A DNA stretch of 64,000 nucleotides from Hymenolepis diminuta (lineage: Eukaryota > Platyhelminthes > Cestoda > Cyclophyllidea > Hymenolepididae). The number at the start of each line of letters is the position of its first letter. Positions within the stretch are counted from its first letter, which is position 1. Made by a program: the position numbers and the translations under genes. This document shows positions 1 to 10,656 of this stretch, piece by piece. The stretch is from NCBI GenBank assembly GCA_900708905.1, contig CAADRB010000041.1, forward strand, positions 940,209 to 1,004,208, given 5' to 3'. A model generated the notes under the pieces. That model saw only the letters and a program-made list of their open reading frames with translations. It had not been told where the DNA came from and ran no database searches.

Positions 1-445
1 GCCGTGGGTTATTAGCTTCTGTGTTAAGTTGCTCTATTACCGAGTTTTCTAGATTGTTGGCTCTACTAGATTACTACCAGAACTCCTCTGGTTGGTTACG
101 TTATAGCAGTTACTTAGAGTCTTAATATATGGGAGATTTGACAACTAGTCATCTCAAATATATCGATTATTTTTGACAAGGTGATTCAAATTACGTTACT
201 GTGTGACTTCTATTACTGTGTACATAACGATTATCCTTCTGCACCACGTTAATTTTCTTCTAATTAGCATGGTCGCTCAAACATTTCTTCTTCCTAATGT
301 GCTAAAGGATTGTCAACATAGTGGATTTGTCATGGTGTCAGTCTGACTAGATATTATTAGAGAGGAAGCCATTGCATGGGAGTCACCAGTGTTGTATAGC
401 GTAAATTTGCTAAGCTTTTGTCCCTCCAAGTTACCTCGAATTTCT
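1..445. repeat. First copy of a 445-bp exact duplication
   Basis: This segment is repeated, apparently base for base, at 447-891, with one N between the copies. It begins exactly at the window start. No coding region is recognised in it. The short open frame running across the N is a by-product of the join. The most likely reading is a contig end that overlaps the next contig and was placed beside it rather than merged. Confidence 0.9.
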
Positions 446-446
446 N
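446..446. other. Ambiguous base (N), probable contig junction
   Basis: This is the only N I noticed in the window. It separates the two copies of the 445-bp duplication, as expected for a scaffold join with a minimal gap. Confidence 0.9.
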
Positions 447-891
447 GCCGTGGGTTATTAGCTTCTGTGTTAAGTTGCTCTATTACCGAGTTTTCTAGAT
501 TGTTGGCTCTACTAGATTACTACCAGAACTCCTCTGGTTGGTTACGTTATAGCAGTTACTTAGAGTCTTAATATATGGGAGATTTGACAACTAGTCATCT
601 CAAATATATCGATTATTTTTGACAAGGTGATTCAAATTACGTTACTGTGTGACTTCTATTACTGTGTACATAACGATTATCCTTCTGCACCACGTTAATT
701 TTCTTCTAATTAGCATGGTCGCTCAAACATTTCTTCTTCCTAATGTGCTAAAGGATTGTCAACATAGTGGATTTGTCATGGTGTCAGTCTGACTAGATAT
801 TATTAGAGAGGAAGCCATTGCATGGGAGTCACCAGTGTTGTATAGCGTAAATTTGCTAAGCTTTTGTCCCTCCAAGTTACCTCGAATTTCT
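447..891. repeat. Second copy of the 445-bp exact duplication
   Basis: Identical to 1-445 and continuous with the unique sequence that follows, so this is probably the genuine genomic copy. It lies 400 bp upstream of the first gene. No gene was recognised in it. Confidence 0.9.
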
Positions 892-1293
892 CCACAAACA
901 ATTTGGGAGATAGACGGAAAAGTCGGAAAATGTGCCTTTAGGAACGTAATAATGTAAATTTTTATATATCAAGTCACCGTAGATTAATAGATTCATGCAC
1001 TTGAATTTGGAAACAGATCTTGAAGTTTATTATCGTATAGTAGATGACTTATCTTAACTTAGATAAATTTGAGTGCATGTAGTGAAAGATAGTGAAAAAA
1101 AATACATTTTTATGATGTACGGCTAATTCTAAATTAATTCGGGTAAAGTGAGTTGATCTTTTTATAGGCAGTTTAAAATCTTATTTTGTTTAATTAAATC
1201 AATTAGCTTTACTCTGTGTTTGAAAACATTTCGAATTTTTAAGGTGATTGTGATTTGAATGTTATAAATAAATTTAAAGGATTGAGATTTTTA
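892..1293 (+). promoter_or_regulatory. 5' flank of the TEDC1-like gene
   Basis: AT-rich sequence without an ORF. The last AG before the open frame (1242-1243, after a short T-run) could be a splice acceptor for a 5'UTR intron or a spliced leader. No TATA box or other motif can be assigned with confidence. Confidence 0.3.
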
Positions 1294-2478
1294 ATGTCAG
1301 TTCAAGAATCTGCATCTGCCTTAGTCAATCTTCTGTCGTATATTGGACTTCCAAAAATTAAAGTTGATGTTATAAGACAAATGAAACTGAATTCCCCTGA
1401 AATAATCAATGAATCAATGCACATTTTATGGAGATTTATAATGTTTCTGCAAAGAAATCAAGCTGATTACGCTGTCGGAGGGTCTAAAAATACGGATAAT
1501 CTTTCTATGATAACGTCTGTTAAAAGTTTTTTTTTATCTCACGGTTTTCATTTATTTATTTCTGCAACAAATATCAGTTGCTCTTCTCTGGATCTAATTA
1601 TTTTATTGTGGTGTCTTTATCATTGGAGAATAGTTTTTGTACCTGAAACAATTTTCAATGGTATAGTTTTTTTGCCACCTCTATTGCATGCTCCCGAGTT
1701 TCCTCGAAAAATTATGCCTGTTAAAAATGTTAAACAATGCCTTTTGAATATATCAAGTATCACATCTGTGATAATCACAAAGGAGACTGAATTAAGTTTA
1801 TTGTTTAAGGCGGTGCTGAATCAGACCCACAAGTTACATTTGAAATTTCCTCCCCATCCTTTATCCTCTCTTCAACGCAACATGACACTTCTTGAACTAC
1901 TCTATGTCTTAAATGATAATACAGATTCGAAAAACAATGATGTTGTTAAATTCAAAAAGCTTCTTGATACACTTACTAAATGGAATCGAAATTCTTCCGC
2001 ATTCTACCGTTGGGCTCGTCTGCCTAATGATAATGTTCTGTCCGATTCTAATAAATGCATTCCCAATCCGAGTGATGTAATATCTCGTCAGGATATTTGC
2101 AGATCCTACGATCTTCTTCAGAAACAAAGATTAATTCTCAGACGATATGGTCCTGAGCTGGATGCCATTATGACTGATATAACTTATTCGAATCAGTACA
2201 AACTTCAGACGGAATTTAAACAACGTCTCGATTTCATCTCTGACTGTTTGAAAGCTCTTCCTTATCAGATTCATCCTATGGAAAATTTTTCAATAGCATC
2301 AGAAACCTCAACAATTTTGCACAAATTTGATGCGGAAATAGAGAAACAGATACTTCAGTCACTGGTTTCATCCTTAAAATCTCAAGTTGATCATAGGAAG
2401 AGTCTTATCCATTCACGGATAAAGGGAGCCTATGGCAATCTACTTCCCAGTGTATATTGTTTTCACAAAAGTTTTTAA
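1294..2478 (+). CDS. TEDC1-like protein (tubulin epsilon/delta complex protein 1 family)
   Basis: Single open exon of 394 codons from the first in-frame ATG at 1294; the frame is open from 1243 but has no earlier ATG. The N-terminal half matches the pattern I recall for animal TEDC1. It has a helix around LWRFIMFL (residues 45-52), then VKSFFLSHGF, where human TEDC1 has a similar VKS-x-GY block. Next comes SSLDLIILLWCLYHW followed by a PE dipeptide, matching the family's leucine-rich LLALSWLL segment. The C-terminal 150 residues are polar and helix-prone. The length is close to the human protein, about 400 residues. TEDC1 binds TEDC2 and the delta/epsilon tubulins and is needed for stable centriolar triplet microtubules. 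The next gene starts 105 bp downstream. Similarity is low, so the assignment is from motif order, not an alignment; an unrelated helical protein is possible. Confidence 0.55.
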   Translation: MSVQESASALVNLLSYIGLPKIKVDVIRQMKLNSPEIINESMHILWRFIMFLQRNQADYAVGGSKNTDNLSMITSVKSFFLSHGFHLFISATNISCSSLDLIILLWCLYHWRIVFVPETIFNGIVFLPPLLHAPEFPRKIMPVKNVKQCLLNISSITSVIITKETELSLLFKAVLNQTHKLHLKFPPHPLSSLQRNMTLLELLYVLNDNTDSKNNDVVKFKKLLDTLTKWNRNSSAFYRWARLPNDNVLSDSNKCIPNPSDVISRQDICRSYDLLQKQRLILRRYGPELDAIMTDITYSNQYKLQTEFKQRLDFISDCLKALPYQIHPMENFSIASETSTILHKFDAEIEKQILQSLVSSLKSQVDHRKSLIHSRIKGAYGNLLPSVYCFHKSF

Positions 2479-2497
2479 GTATACCTCTTTTTATAAA

Positions 2498-2503
2498 AAT
2501 AAA
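2498..2503 (+). terminator. Poly(A) signal AATAAA
   Basis: AATAAA 20 bp after the TEDC1-like stop codon (TAA 2476-2478) and about 80 bp before the next start codon. It supports the two adjacent plus-strand ORFs being separate messages rather than one fused protein. Confidence 0.6.
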
Positions 2504-2579
2504 TATTTTAAAACGGTCAGGCTTTTGATCCCTTATGAATATTAATAAATAATTAAATAATTTTGAAATTTTTTGTGAT

Positions 2580-2581
2580 AG
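2580..2581 (+). promoter_or_regulatory. AG acceptor just upstream of the Moonraker-like start
   Basis: A T-rich stretch ends in AG two bases before the ATG at 2584. With only 105 bp between the upstream stop and this ATG, it could be a spliced-leader trans-splice acceptor. A cis-splice from the upstream ORF is also possible: a GT at 2449-2450 would keep the frame. Confidence 0.35.
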
Positions 2582-2583
2582 AT

Positions 2584-5500
2584 ATGACGGAAGACGGAAC
2601 CATTCCATTTTATGAGAGATTTCATCCGTATTCCAAACCAGAACTCCTTCAACTTGCCTCATATTTAGCTCAACATGATGTTGCTTTCAATAATCTTCCT
2701 GTATATTCTACAGAAGAAGGTGATGGCGACGATGGAAATATTGAAATTCAAGAAGTAGGGCTCCATTATATCTAATTTTCCTATTTTTTATTATGAGCCG
2801 AAATCATCAGCCAAGAAAGAGAAGCCCAAGAACGCACCAGTTAGACCTCCAATAAGATCTCATTCTCCTCCTGTTAGAGATACTGGTATTGATGTTCCTC
2901 CACGAAAGCCTCTTTATGCTCCTACTGAGCGTCAGTTGAATGCGGCAAAAGTAAAGTGATTCAGTTAACTCTAGCTTACTTCTAGGCGTCTCATCTGAGA
3001 CAGCTCATCAATAAATCTAAAACTGCTCTATTAAAACTAGATAGAGAAATACTGGCTGAACGATCTGATCTAAGTCTTAACGAACAAAAGGATCGTATTG
3101 GGCCTTCAGTAGCTCAACGTCATCTAAAATGTCCTATGGCCCCGACCGGTGTCCTAAAACCCAAAGTTCGAGTTCTTGGTGATAAGGGGGCTCGAAAGAT
3201 CAGGAGGCCCGCATCTGGAAAGTGGGTTACTAAGGCGATCAGCCCTACCTTACACCAGGTAAATCATGAATTAATATCCTTATGTAGATTAAAAATTTTA
3301 GTGTTCTCGGCATGCTTTTGATCCACGAAGCTCCCGTGATGCGAAGATACTCTCAATTTATTTGCAACGACTAGCATTGGAAAAGAGTTTTCAAGGACAA
3401 GAAGATTCTCAGCTGCTTCACGTGAACCAGCCAAAGAAACCTAAAAGGGGCGAGTTCATGTTAAATCTTGATTTATTACAATTCTTCCAACATTTTTTCA
3501 TTGAATCTGTTTTCATCCATTTATAGTGCTTATAGTTTCATCCATAAATTCTTTTAATTCCCATAATTGCCTTCATGTTGGGTAATGAATCTGGTTGGCA
3601 ACCCTGTCAATTCATGACTCAAAACTACCATTAGCTTGTTTTCTTTCATCCTTGTTGCGTCCGTGTGTACCGATTTCCATTCCGTTGAGTATTTACCAGC
3701 TACCTACAGCACATTCTAGAGAATTCCTTACCCAATTCGCTAGTATGCTTGTATATGCTCAAAAATTTTATATTATGCGATTGTCAGCCATATAGGTAGA
3801 AGTAGTTTTGATTCTTTGTGTCCTATGATATTTTTAAATATGCCAATAATCCATTAAACAAATAGGAAGTGACTTATTTTCTACTCACTGGATTCTTATT
3901 ATTGCAATTTGAATCCATCCTATTTTATTGTGATCAGTAAATTATCGACATATATTATTTCAATTGTTTAAGTTTTTATTCCTCTATGTACCTGTTTGTT
4001 CAGTTACCCACTTAACTGGTTCCTCCCTTATAAATGAGTAGTTTTTAAATTTATATCTCATTTTTTTTCCTTTAAAGGTTCTGCTGATTTAAACGTCCCC
4101 CACAATTACATAAAAACGTCGGCTATCCATTATGAACAACAATATCCTCCAGGTCTTATAGCTTTTCTGGAAAAATGGGGATCGAAGTTGGATAATTCCA
4201 GTTATAAGGGAGTTAGACGACCGCAAGTTCATTTTACCAACAATGGACAACTAGAATCTTCTACTGAATCTGTATCTAACTCAACGTAAGTCTCAACATT
4301 GAGTAATCAAGTAATTATTGTCAAATTTTAGAGATTCAATTAGCGAATTCATACAAAGGCACGCGAACCACAATAAACCGCCTCAAAAGTTGAGAAGTCG
4401 AAGTACAGAAAGTAAAAGTGACCTTTTAAAGTCTACAAATGCTTTGAAGTCTAGGAAGACTTCTGTAGAACGAAACTCTTCAAGAGTAAGCTAAGTGTAT
4501 TTTCTAAGAAATACAACCTGCCTTAACTAAACCTAATATTAAAGCTCATTTAATATAAAAAATGAACTGTTCATAGATGATAAGTGAATTAAAAGAAGGT
4601 GGAACACCTTATCGAATTCTTCGATTGCCAGTTGAACAATACCAACAACTTCTGGCAAGGAGTAAAACTGAGGTGGTCGTTAAGGCTGACCGATTCAACT
4701 ACGAAAATCTTCTGCCATTCCACAAGTCAGAAAGACCTGCTGGGATCGTCCAGATCTGTGATTCATTGTCTGAAGAAATCGTAAATGCCTGTGTTGAAGC
4801 CAGCGCAAATCTCGTTGATAACCTTTCAAATGAAGTAATTAACGAATTACTTCGTAGTGAACTTGCCGTCTCAACATCATCCTCATGGAGTAGCTTCAGT
4901 GGAATTTCGGAATTTCCTCAGAAAATGCGCCCCTCAGATGTCAAACAACTCATTCTACCCGTTCCTTCTAAATCCAAAATCCAACCACCCACATCCAAGA
5001 AGCACTCGATTGGTAAACTGACACTTCAAATGCCCAATCAAACAGGCCTAAAAACTCTTAATCCAGTAAAAGAGTTGACTGCACCTACAAATCTCTCAGT
5101 TCCAGAAAATAAAAGTCAAGATTTTGTTCTAGATGGTGACCTTTTAGCACGAACTTCTGAAATTAGATCAGTGATATCGCATTCTCCAGATCAAGAACAG
5201 ATAGTTGCAGGAGACGGCAGCTTGATTAAAAGAAGTTCCAAAGAACGATCCGTCGTTGAAAGATTCAGCACGCCTGAAGAAGTACGACTGAAATCATCCA
5301 CCTCTGATATCATACAAATCAAATCGATCAACGGTGGCACCTTAATAAAGAATGCATCTAGCAATGGATCAAATTCCTCACCTCCCTCCAGAGTTTCTAG
5401 CCGAAAAGGATCTGAACGGGGAGAATTAGTATCGCTGAAAAAGAGCTTTTCGCAAGGCTATTTGGTTTCAATTGAAAATCATCAAACACCAACTAGTAGG

Positions 5501-5773
5501 CTCCAGAGCCAGGTTACAGTCGGCCAGAATTCACTAAAATCTACCCTTCTTCAGGGCGTACTGACACCAAAGGAAATGTCACCTCCGAAATCTGTGATGC
5601 TTCACGATAAACCCTCCTCTTTTGATTTAATTACCTCACTTGCAGGTCCCCTCACTCCTGACACTCCCACCTCCAAGGACAATACTACTCAAGAGACTGT
5701 CCCCTCCCTGAACGGTTCTAGTCAGTTCTATGAAGACGATTTTGAATCTACTGAAGGAATAGACTCGAACTAA
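2584..5773 (+). CDS. Moonraker-like centriolar satellite protein (KIAA0753/OFIP family)
   Basis: Seven exons join in phase: 2584-2754, 2798-2950, 2986-3258, 3302-3449, 4078-4285, 4332-4485 and 4577-5773 (stop included), giving 767 residues. The introns are 43, 35, 43, 628, 46 and 91 bp. The N-terminus (FHPYSKPELLQLASYLAQHD, residues 13-32) resembles the family's SxERLxYAVHLARRD segment. The start of the last exon carries ICDSLSEEIVNACVEASA, matching the conserved C-terminal block of human Moonraker ([20 protein letters not shown]). A Ser/Thr-rich, probably disordered tail of about 300 residues follows and ends in an acidic patch. In vertebrates Moonraker sits at centrioles and satellites, recruits OFD1 and FOR20, and supports centriole duplication and ciliogenesis. 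The fourth intron works in frame only with a GC donor. It is convergent with ATG9, the stops being 293 bp apart. True upstream coding exons cannot be excluded. Confidence 0.75.
3450..4077 (+). other. GC-AG intron in the Moonraker-like gene
   Basis: The exon ends AAAAGGG and the intron begins GCGAGT (3450-3455), close to the usual GC-donor consensus. It ends TTTAAAG at 4077 after a long T-rich tract. The two nearby GT donors I tried (3454 and 3424) lead to a stop soon after the acceptor, whereas the GC donor keeps the frame open. At 628 bp it is much longer than the other introns of this gene. Confidence 0.6.
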
Positions 5774-6066
5774 CATTTGATTCCTCTTACACTACAATTA
5801 TGAACCTATTATCCCACTCGAGTTTGTCTTGTAAAGAATACATTCTACTAAAATATCGTCCACAAATGAACCAAAAATCCACTACTGGAAAGAAATGCGA
5901 AAATAAGTCTAGACTTGTGTAATGATCAATGTGCTAAAATGATCATAAAGTTACAGAGATACCGTCATGACAAGTGAGTCAGCAGATATACAAAAGAGAG
6001 GAGGCATTTGTCAGTATGAGAAACAAAACAAAAGGATGTAAGTAATAAGATCACAGGTATCCTCAT
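5774..6066. other. Convergent 3' intergenic region
   Basis: 293 bp between the stop codons of the Moonraker-like gene (plus) and ATG9 (minus). I see no canonical AATAAA on either strand. The two 3'UTRs probably abut or overlap and use variant poly(A) signals. Confidence 0.5.
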
Positions 6067-9000
6067 CTAACAGGTTGGAGGCGGTAGTCCAGGCCACTTT
6101 TGAACGTCGTCAGATACCATTCTAGGAGTAGGGATAGTGATAGTTCCAGAGGAGGAATTAGAACCCGCGGTTGCCAGCTGTTGAGTTCCAGCAGCAGAAC
6201 TACTCTCTTCCTCAGTCTCCTCAACCACTCCCTCAAATTGTCGAACTGAGCGAAGGCTAGCAGGAACGGAAACACCGCTAGGTAAACCTCTACCTCGAAA
6301 CAGATGCCTGTGAGTTGGTTGTTGATATCTAATCTCATCCTGTACTCCATCACTCGTGGATGATCTCTGACGTAAACTGGATAGAAGTGTTGATGAAGTC
6401 TGCAACATTTTCTGTGCTTGTCTTAATCTTCTCTGATGAATAGCATGCATATACAGCGAGCTAGTGTCCATATCAATAGGCATTTCTCCATACGATAGAC
6501 ATGCTGCTCCTCCTCCTAGGCTAGTCGCCATAGTTGTTCGATCCTCCATTTGAGACGTGTAGGGTTGATACATCATGTATGGATGATACATAGAGAAGCT
6601 AGGGCCCACAGTCGGTTGATTTGAGGGTTTAGAAGGACCAGGTTTTTCCGAAATCTGTCGATGAAAAGTATTGGGGGACATTTCAGCCGGAGTTTCAGAT
6701 CCAGTTTGAGGTGTTGGAGTAGTCGATTTCAACTCCGATTCACAACCAGCGCTATAAGAGGTGGGTATCATAGAAGCAGGAATATGGGAGACATTTTTGG
6801 TCTGCAGGGGTCTATTCTCCCCCTCTGCATGGATAGACATAACCATAGCCACCTTGGGGTCAACTCTATTATACAGAGATCGCATAGATGGGGTGGTATG
6901 CAAAGCTAGCATAACATCAGCTTGAGTACGTTGCATATCAATGGTAAATTGCTTCTGCAAGTCATCAATAAACTTCCTATTCGTGGAAGAAAGGTTCCAG
7001 GTGGGGTTAGTTGAGTAGAAGTGGGCAATACTGAGTTCAGTCTTGCCCCCAACCGCAGTGATTTGTCTCTCACCACCATCATCATCATCATCTGGCCCCC
7101 TAGGTGGAGGTAGTCCATCACTGGGGTACCAATCGGGATCACCATGACGGGAGAGTTCTAATTGGGCGTAGCTACAAATATCCCCAACCCCATCAATTTC
7201 CACAGTGCAGTTCCTCAAGAAGTCCACAATATCGAGACTCCTTTTCGGTATGCCAAAAAGGAGAATGATGGGGACAATGAATGGGGAGAGTATTTCCTCA
7301 ATCCCGGCGACAAATCGAAACTGGAAGAGCTGTGAGAACTCAGCTCGAACCCGGCTAGTGTGGGCATTGTTCAGCCACTTGTCAGGCATGTAATGAATTA
7401 TAGCAAGAGTTGCTGATAGTGGGAATTGCGGCACATGATAGACATCCTCAGAGGGTATCAAACCCATGGCAATCTTAGCCACCAAACCACCAAACGCCAT
7501 CATAGCCAGGTAGCCAGGAAGGTGAAGAAAACCTTCTTTAATTGCACTTGCACAGAACATTAGAAGAGATAGGCCACCGAGCGTAAATATTAAATGGGAA
7601 GCCAGAGTACTAAGGAAACGAGACTGGAAGCAGTCCAAATAGTCGGAAGCAGATTTATAAGCTGAATTAAGTCGTAAGTTAAGCTCATGGGGAAGTTCAT
7701 TGAAATGACGCAGGTAGAGGCGTGCATAATTAGACCAGGTTCGACCAGTAAGTTGTGCGGGATCAAATCGAAGTCTTTGGGAATTTGAGAAGAGAAATAA
7801 GAGGATTTGCACAAGGAAGATTATGGGGCTTAGAACAAGACAAATAGCACCGAGAATTCGCGAGTGTAGAGCAAACTCATCTGCCAATTCAACACGTTTC
7901 CCGAGGAATTTGTACTCAGGCCTGAGTTGCCAGTATGTTTCAAACGGCGATTTGTAACCAAAAAGAAGCTGTTCTAGCAAGAAGAGGTAGTAACGGGGAA
8001 GGTAAATGTAGGGGAGAGAGGAGAAAGGAACATGAAACCGATAAGGGAAGACATCCCGGTTGAACATGGCAAGTACGTAGTTTTCTCTACGCAAAATGCG
8101 GTTGTAAACGTCTAGTTGATCTAAAATTTTATTACCGCGGCATAGATGCATTTGAGTTTGCACATTGATAAGGCGTTTCAACACGTCAGACCATGTGAGA
8201 TCATTCAGTTCTGAATCACCAGTTGGCATGTCCAGAGTTATAGTGCAAAACCGGCGAACACCCCATAATTGAGAGAGCGTAACGGCTTCTCTTGCCTAAA
8301 AATGGGAAAGCTGAAGCTTATTTATCTCGATAGAATAAAAAAACAGAGGTTAAGGAACTAATAGCACAAACTATCAAACTTCAACCTACGTGGATGCTGA
8401 GTCATAAAATAGAGACAAAAGGACAATGAAAAAACCTAACAAAAATAATGATGTAAAGCGATAAAAATATTATATACCGCAAATATTGACAACCGCTCGA
8501 TCTCATGAACTTATGTCGCCCCATTGATTCATCTTATCATTCTATTATATGAAGTAGGAGTGATCTGTGAAATAAGAAACACATGTACATAAAATGCCAA
8601 CATCTTGAGTGATCTTTCACCAGCGGCATTCATACGAAGCTTCGGATGAATTCAACAGCATCAAGTCAAAATAGACCTAGGTGAAGAAAGAGCAGCCTGT
8701 CACTTAACTACACATCCGCTGACTCTGACTAACATCTTTGATTCGAACAAATTGATCCATTTATTTATAAACGTACTAAACAATATATACGGTGTGTACT
8801 AGTGGGATAGCTGTTATGATGCCCGTCTTCTAAGTCAGGGGTCACGGGTGCACACTCGATGGCAACTGAGCTAGCTAACTCTAACTAATACAGGAAAGTG
8901 GCTGAATTTAAATTTCTCACCAGAAAGGCTTCATGATGTCACTCCTCTATGAATAATAAGTGTTTGAAAATGCTTTTTAAATGAGGTTGGAATGTTTTAT

Positions 9001-10077
9001 CTACCGCGTAAAACGAACAAATCTACGTGCACTAAATAGCAACCATATGATAGAGTGTCTAGTAACACATCTTTGGATTAGACAGGGTTCAAGAAATGGA
9101 AAACGAACATAGAGAAAATAATAAACATTACTTTAGAGGGATGATCCCTATAGTCATGATTTACAAATCCAAATAAAATAGATGCTAGCAATCTGCAGTC
9201 ACTTTAGTTAAGTGATTACTGAAGAGTTAATAAGATGATGAAAAAGTATCGCCACTGTCTGTCACGTCAGTTGGCATACGTTCAGTGCTCCTCGACGTGC
9301 ATTAAGTGGTCAAAATGGACAATTCCATTCAGCAGAGAAGATCGAATACATCTTTCTCAATCAGAAGTTAAAGAATGTTTTTATCTGTCCTATCGCATTT
9401 TCTGAAAGACAACATTTTCAAATGTACTCTGAAATTTCAAAAAAATATAATGCAATAACAACCTAAGTAGAATTATAAATGGTATCTACTGAAAATAAAC
9501 CTACTCGAATATATTTTCACAAGTAGTCAAAGAAAAAAGGTAAGATAACTCACAATGTAGCCCAAACACAAGAGCACGCTGAGGAACACAAAGAAACCAG
9601 TAAACCATGGCAACGAGGCCCAACAAACAGGGGGTGGTATAACAGCATCATCCCAAGAATTGATAGTGGCGTTTGAGTTGACTATGGCACTCCATTTCAC
9701 ACAAGATGTAATTTCCACAATCACAAAAAGTAAAAAGGCAAATTTTAGGACGGAAAGTATACGGTCCATGAGGATCACCTAAAAGAAAAACAGCATATTA
9801 GTGCTTGTGACTGTAGACAAAAGTGGTATGCGCATATCTATAGTTCATTGATGACGTACAAGCATTGAATTATTTATAAAATGGGACAATTTAAAACTTA
9901 ACGTACGAAAAATCCCCCATTTTGGTGGTATTCGTAAATTTGTTTGAAGAACAAATCCAAATTATGGGTATGGTCTAACTGGATACCGTAAACCGGTACC
10001 CTTTCAGCCTCTTCATTGTTGTAAGGTATTTCCTCGTCAAGCAATAGTTCATACTGTGTTCTATCTACCCTAGGCAT
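6067..10077 (-). CDS. ATG9: Autophagy-related protein 9 (ATG9), phospholipid scramblase
   Basis: Three coding exons on the minus strand, 10077-9907, 9778-9554 and 8295-6067, separated by introns of 128 and 1258 bp, all in phase 0; 874 residues. ATG9 is the integral-membrane lipid scramblase of the autophagy core machinery. It cycles on Golgi/endosome-derived vesicles and re-equilibrates lipids delivered by ATG2 to the growing phagophore. Hallmarks in order: NLDLFFKQIYEYHQ (about residues 40-53), TM1 near 64-84, TM2 near 113-132, LDVYNRILRRENY, two further hydrophobic segments at 279-302 and 360-411, LYLRHFNELPHEL near 325-337, HYMPDKW near 433-439, the reentrant-like EEILSPFIVPIILLFGIP, then VDFLRNCTVEIDGVGDICSYAQ. 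The long C-tail is low complexity but keeps SLYMHAIHQRRL, like the vertebrate SLHALYMHQLHK. The start at 10077 gives MPRVDRTQYELLL, with a YxxPhi sorting motif at residues 9-12, almost where human ATG9A has its own. Human ATG9A is 839 residues. Confidence 0.95.
7083..7095. repeat. ATC trinucleotide run in the ATG9 tail
   Basis: A short (ATC)n run that reads as five aspartates on the coding strand (GPDDDDDGG) just after the last conserved ATG9 core segment. It is a simple in-frame repeat and probably variable in length. Confidence 0.7.
8793..9010 (+). repeat. SINE-like repeat family A, copy 1, with a tRNA-like head
   Basis: Lies inside the large ATG9 intron. The first 70 bp look like a decayed tRNA: an A-box-like AGTGGGATAGC, then CTTCTAA like a tRNA-Arg(UCU) anticodon loop, then GGTCACGGG before a degenerate B box. 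The sequence from about 8811 to 9000 aligns with the copy at 26255-26470, sharing blocks such as TTTCTCACCA and AGTGTTGAAAA. No ORF. The tRNA origin is inferred; the repeat relationship is seen directly. Confidence 0.55.
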
Positions 10078-10098
10078 CTCCGAAAACCAACCTAAATC

Positions 10099-10100
10099 CT
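10099..10100 (-). promoter_or_regulatory. AG acceptor 5' of the ATG9 start exon
   Basis: On the minus strand a T-rich tract ends in CCTAG, 21 bases before the chosen ATG. It would be the 3' end of a 5'UTR intron or a spliced-leader acceptor. The seven codons between it and the ATG are open, so a further upstream coding exon remains possible. Confidence 0.5.
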
Positions 10101-10629
10101 AGGAAAAATTTTCATAATACACTCATTGAAGACTACCGATACAAACAAAAGTAATTATATGGGATTTTTGTCATAAATCTATGTATAAACATTAATACTT
10201 AAAAATAATTTTCGTATTTAATATTTTGTTAATAAATATTCTTTCCTAATTTCAGGCACTTCTGCGTGTGTGTGACAGATGTTTTTCGTTTTGTCTTAAT
10301 AATATTAATTATATACTTTATATAAAAAGAATTCAATAATTCGGTAACATTTTATATATAATAATCTGGATATTACGTGTACAAATAACTTTTTTATGTT
10401 TATTTTCAAAAATCCATGAGGACTGTTGCGCAATCATTTGCAAATGTCCGCATGTTGATGTCTTCTATGGAGATATATGGAGATAAATAAATATTTATTT
10501 AACTTTCATAAGCGTTTACATTTGATATTTTTAGTTGACAAACAATGAACAAATAATCTTTTATTTTCTGTTCTTCCCATTTTTCATTTCCTCCTACACT
10601 TACCTTAGTTCGTAATATATCTTTAAATA

Positions 10630-10656
10630 TACATATATATATATATATATATATAT
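10630..10656. repeat. (TA)n microsatellite
   Basis: Near-uninterrupted alternating T and A in the upstream flank of ATG9. Confidence 0.9.

Noticed and set aside
389..571. 60-codon plus-strand ORF
   Set aside because: It runs through the N at 446 and exists only because of the artificial join between the two duplicate copies.
6661..6909. Plus-strand ORFs inside ATG9 (also 7205-7393)
   Set aside because: They lie opposite the conserved ATG9 coding frame and are antisense shadows.
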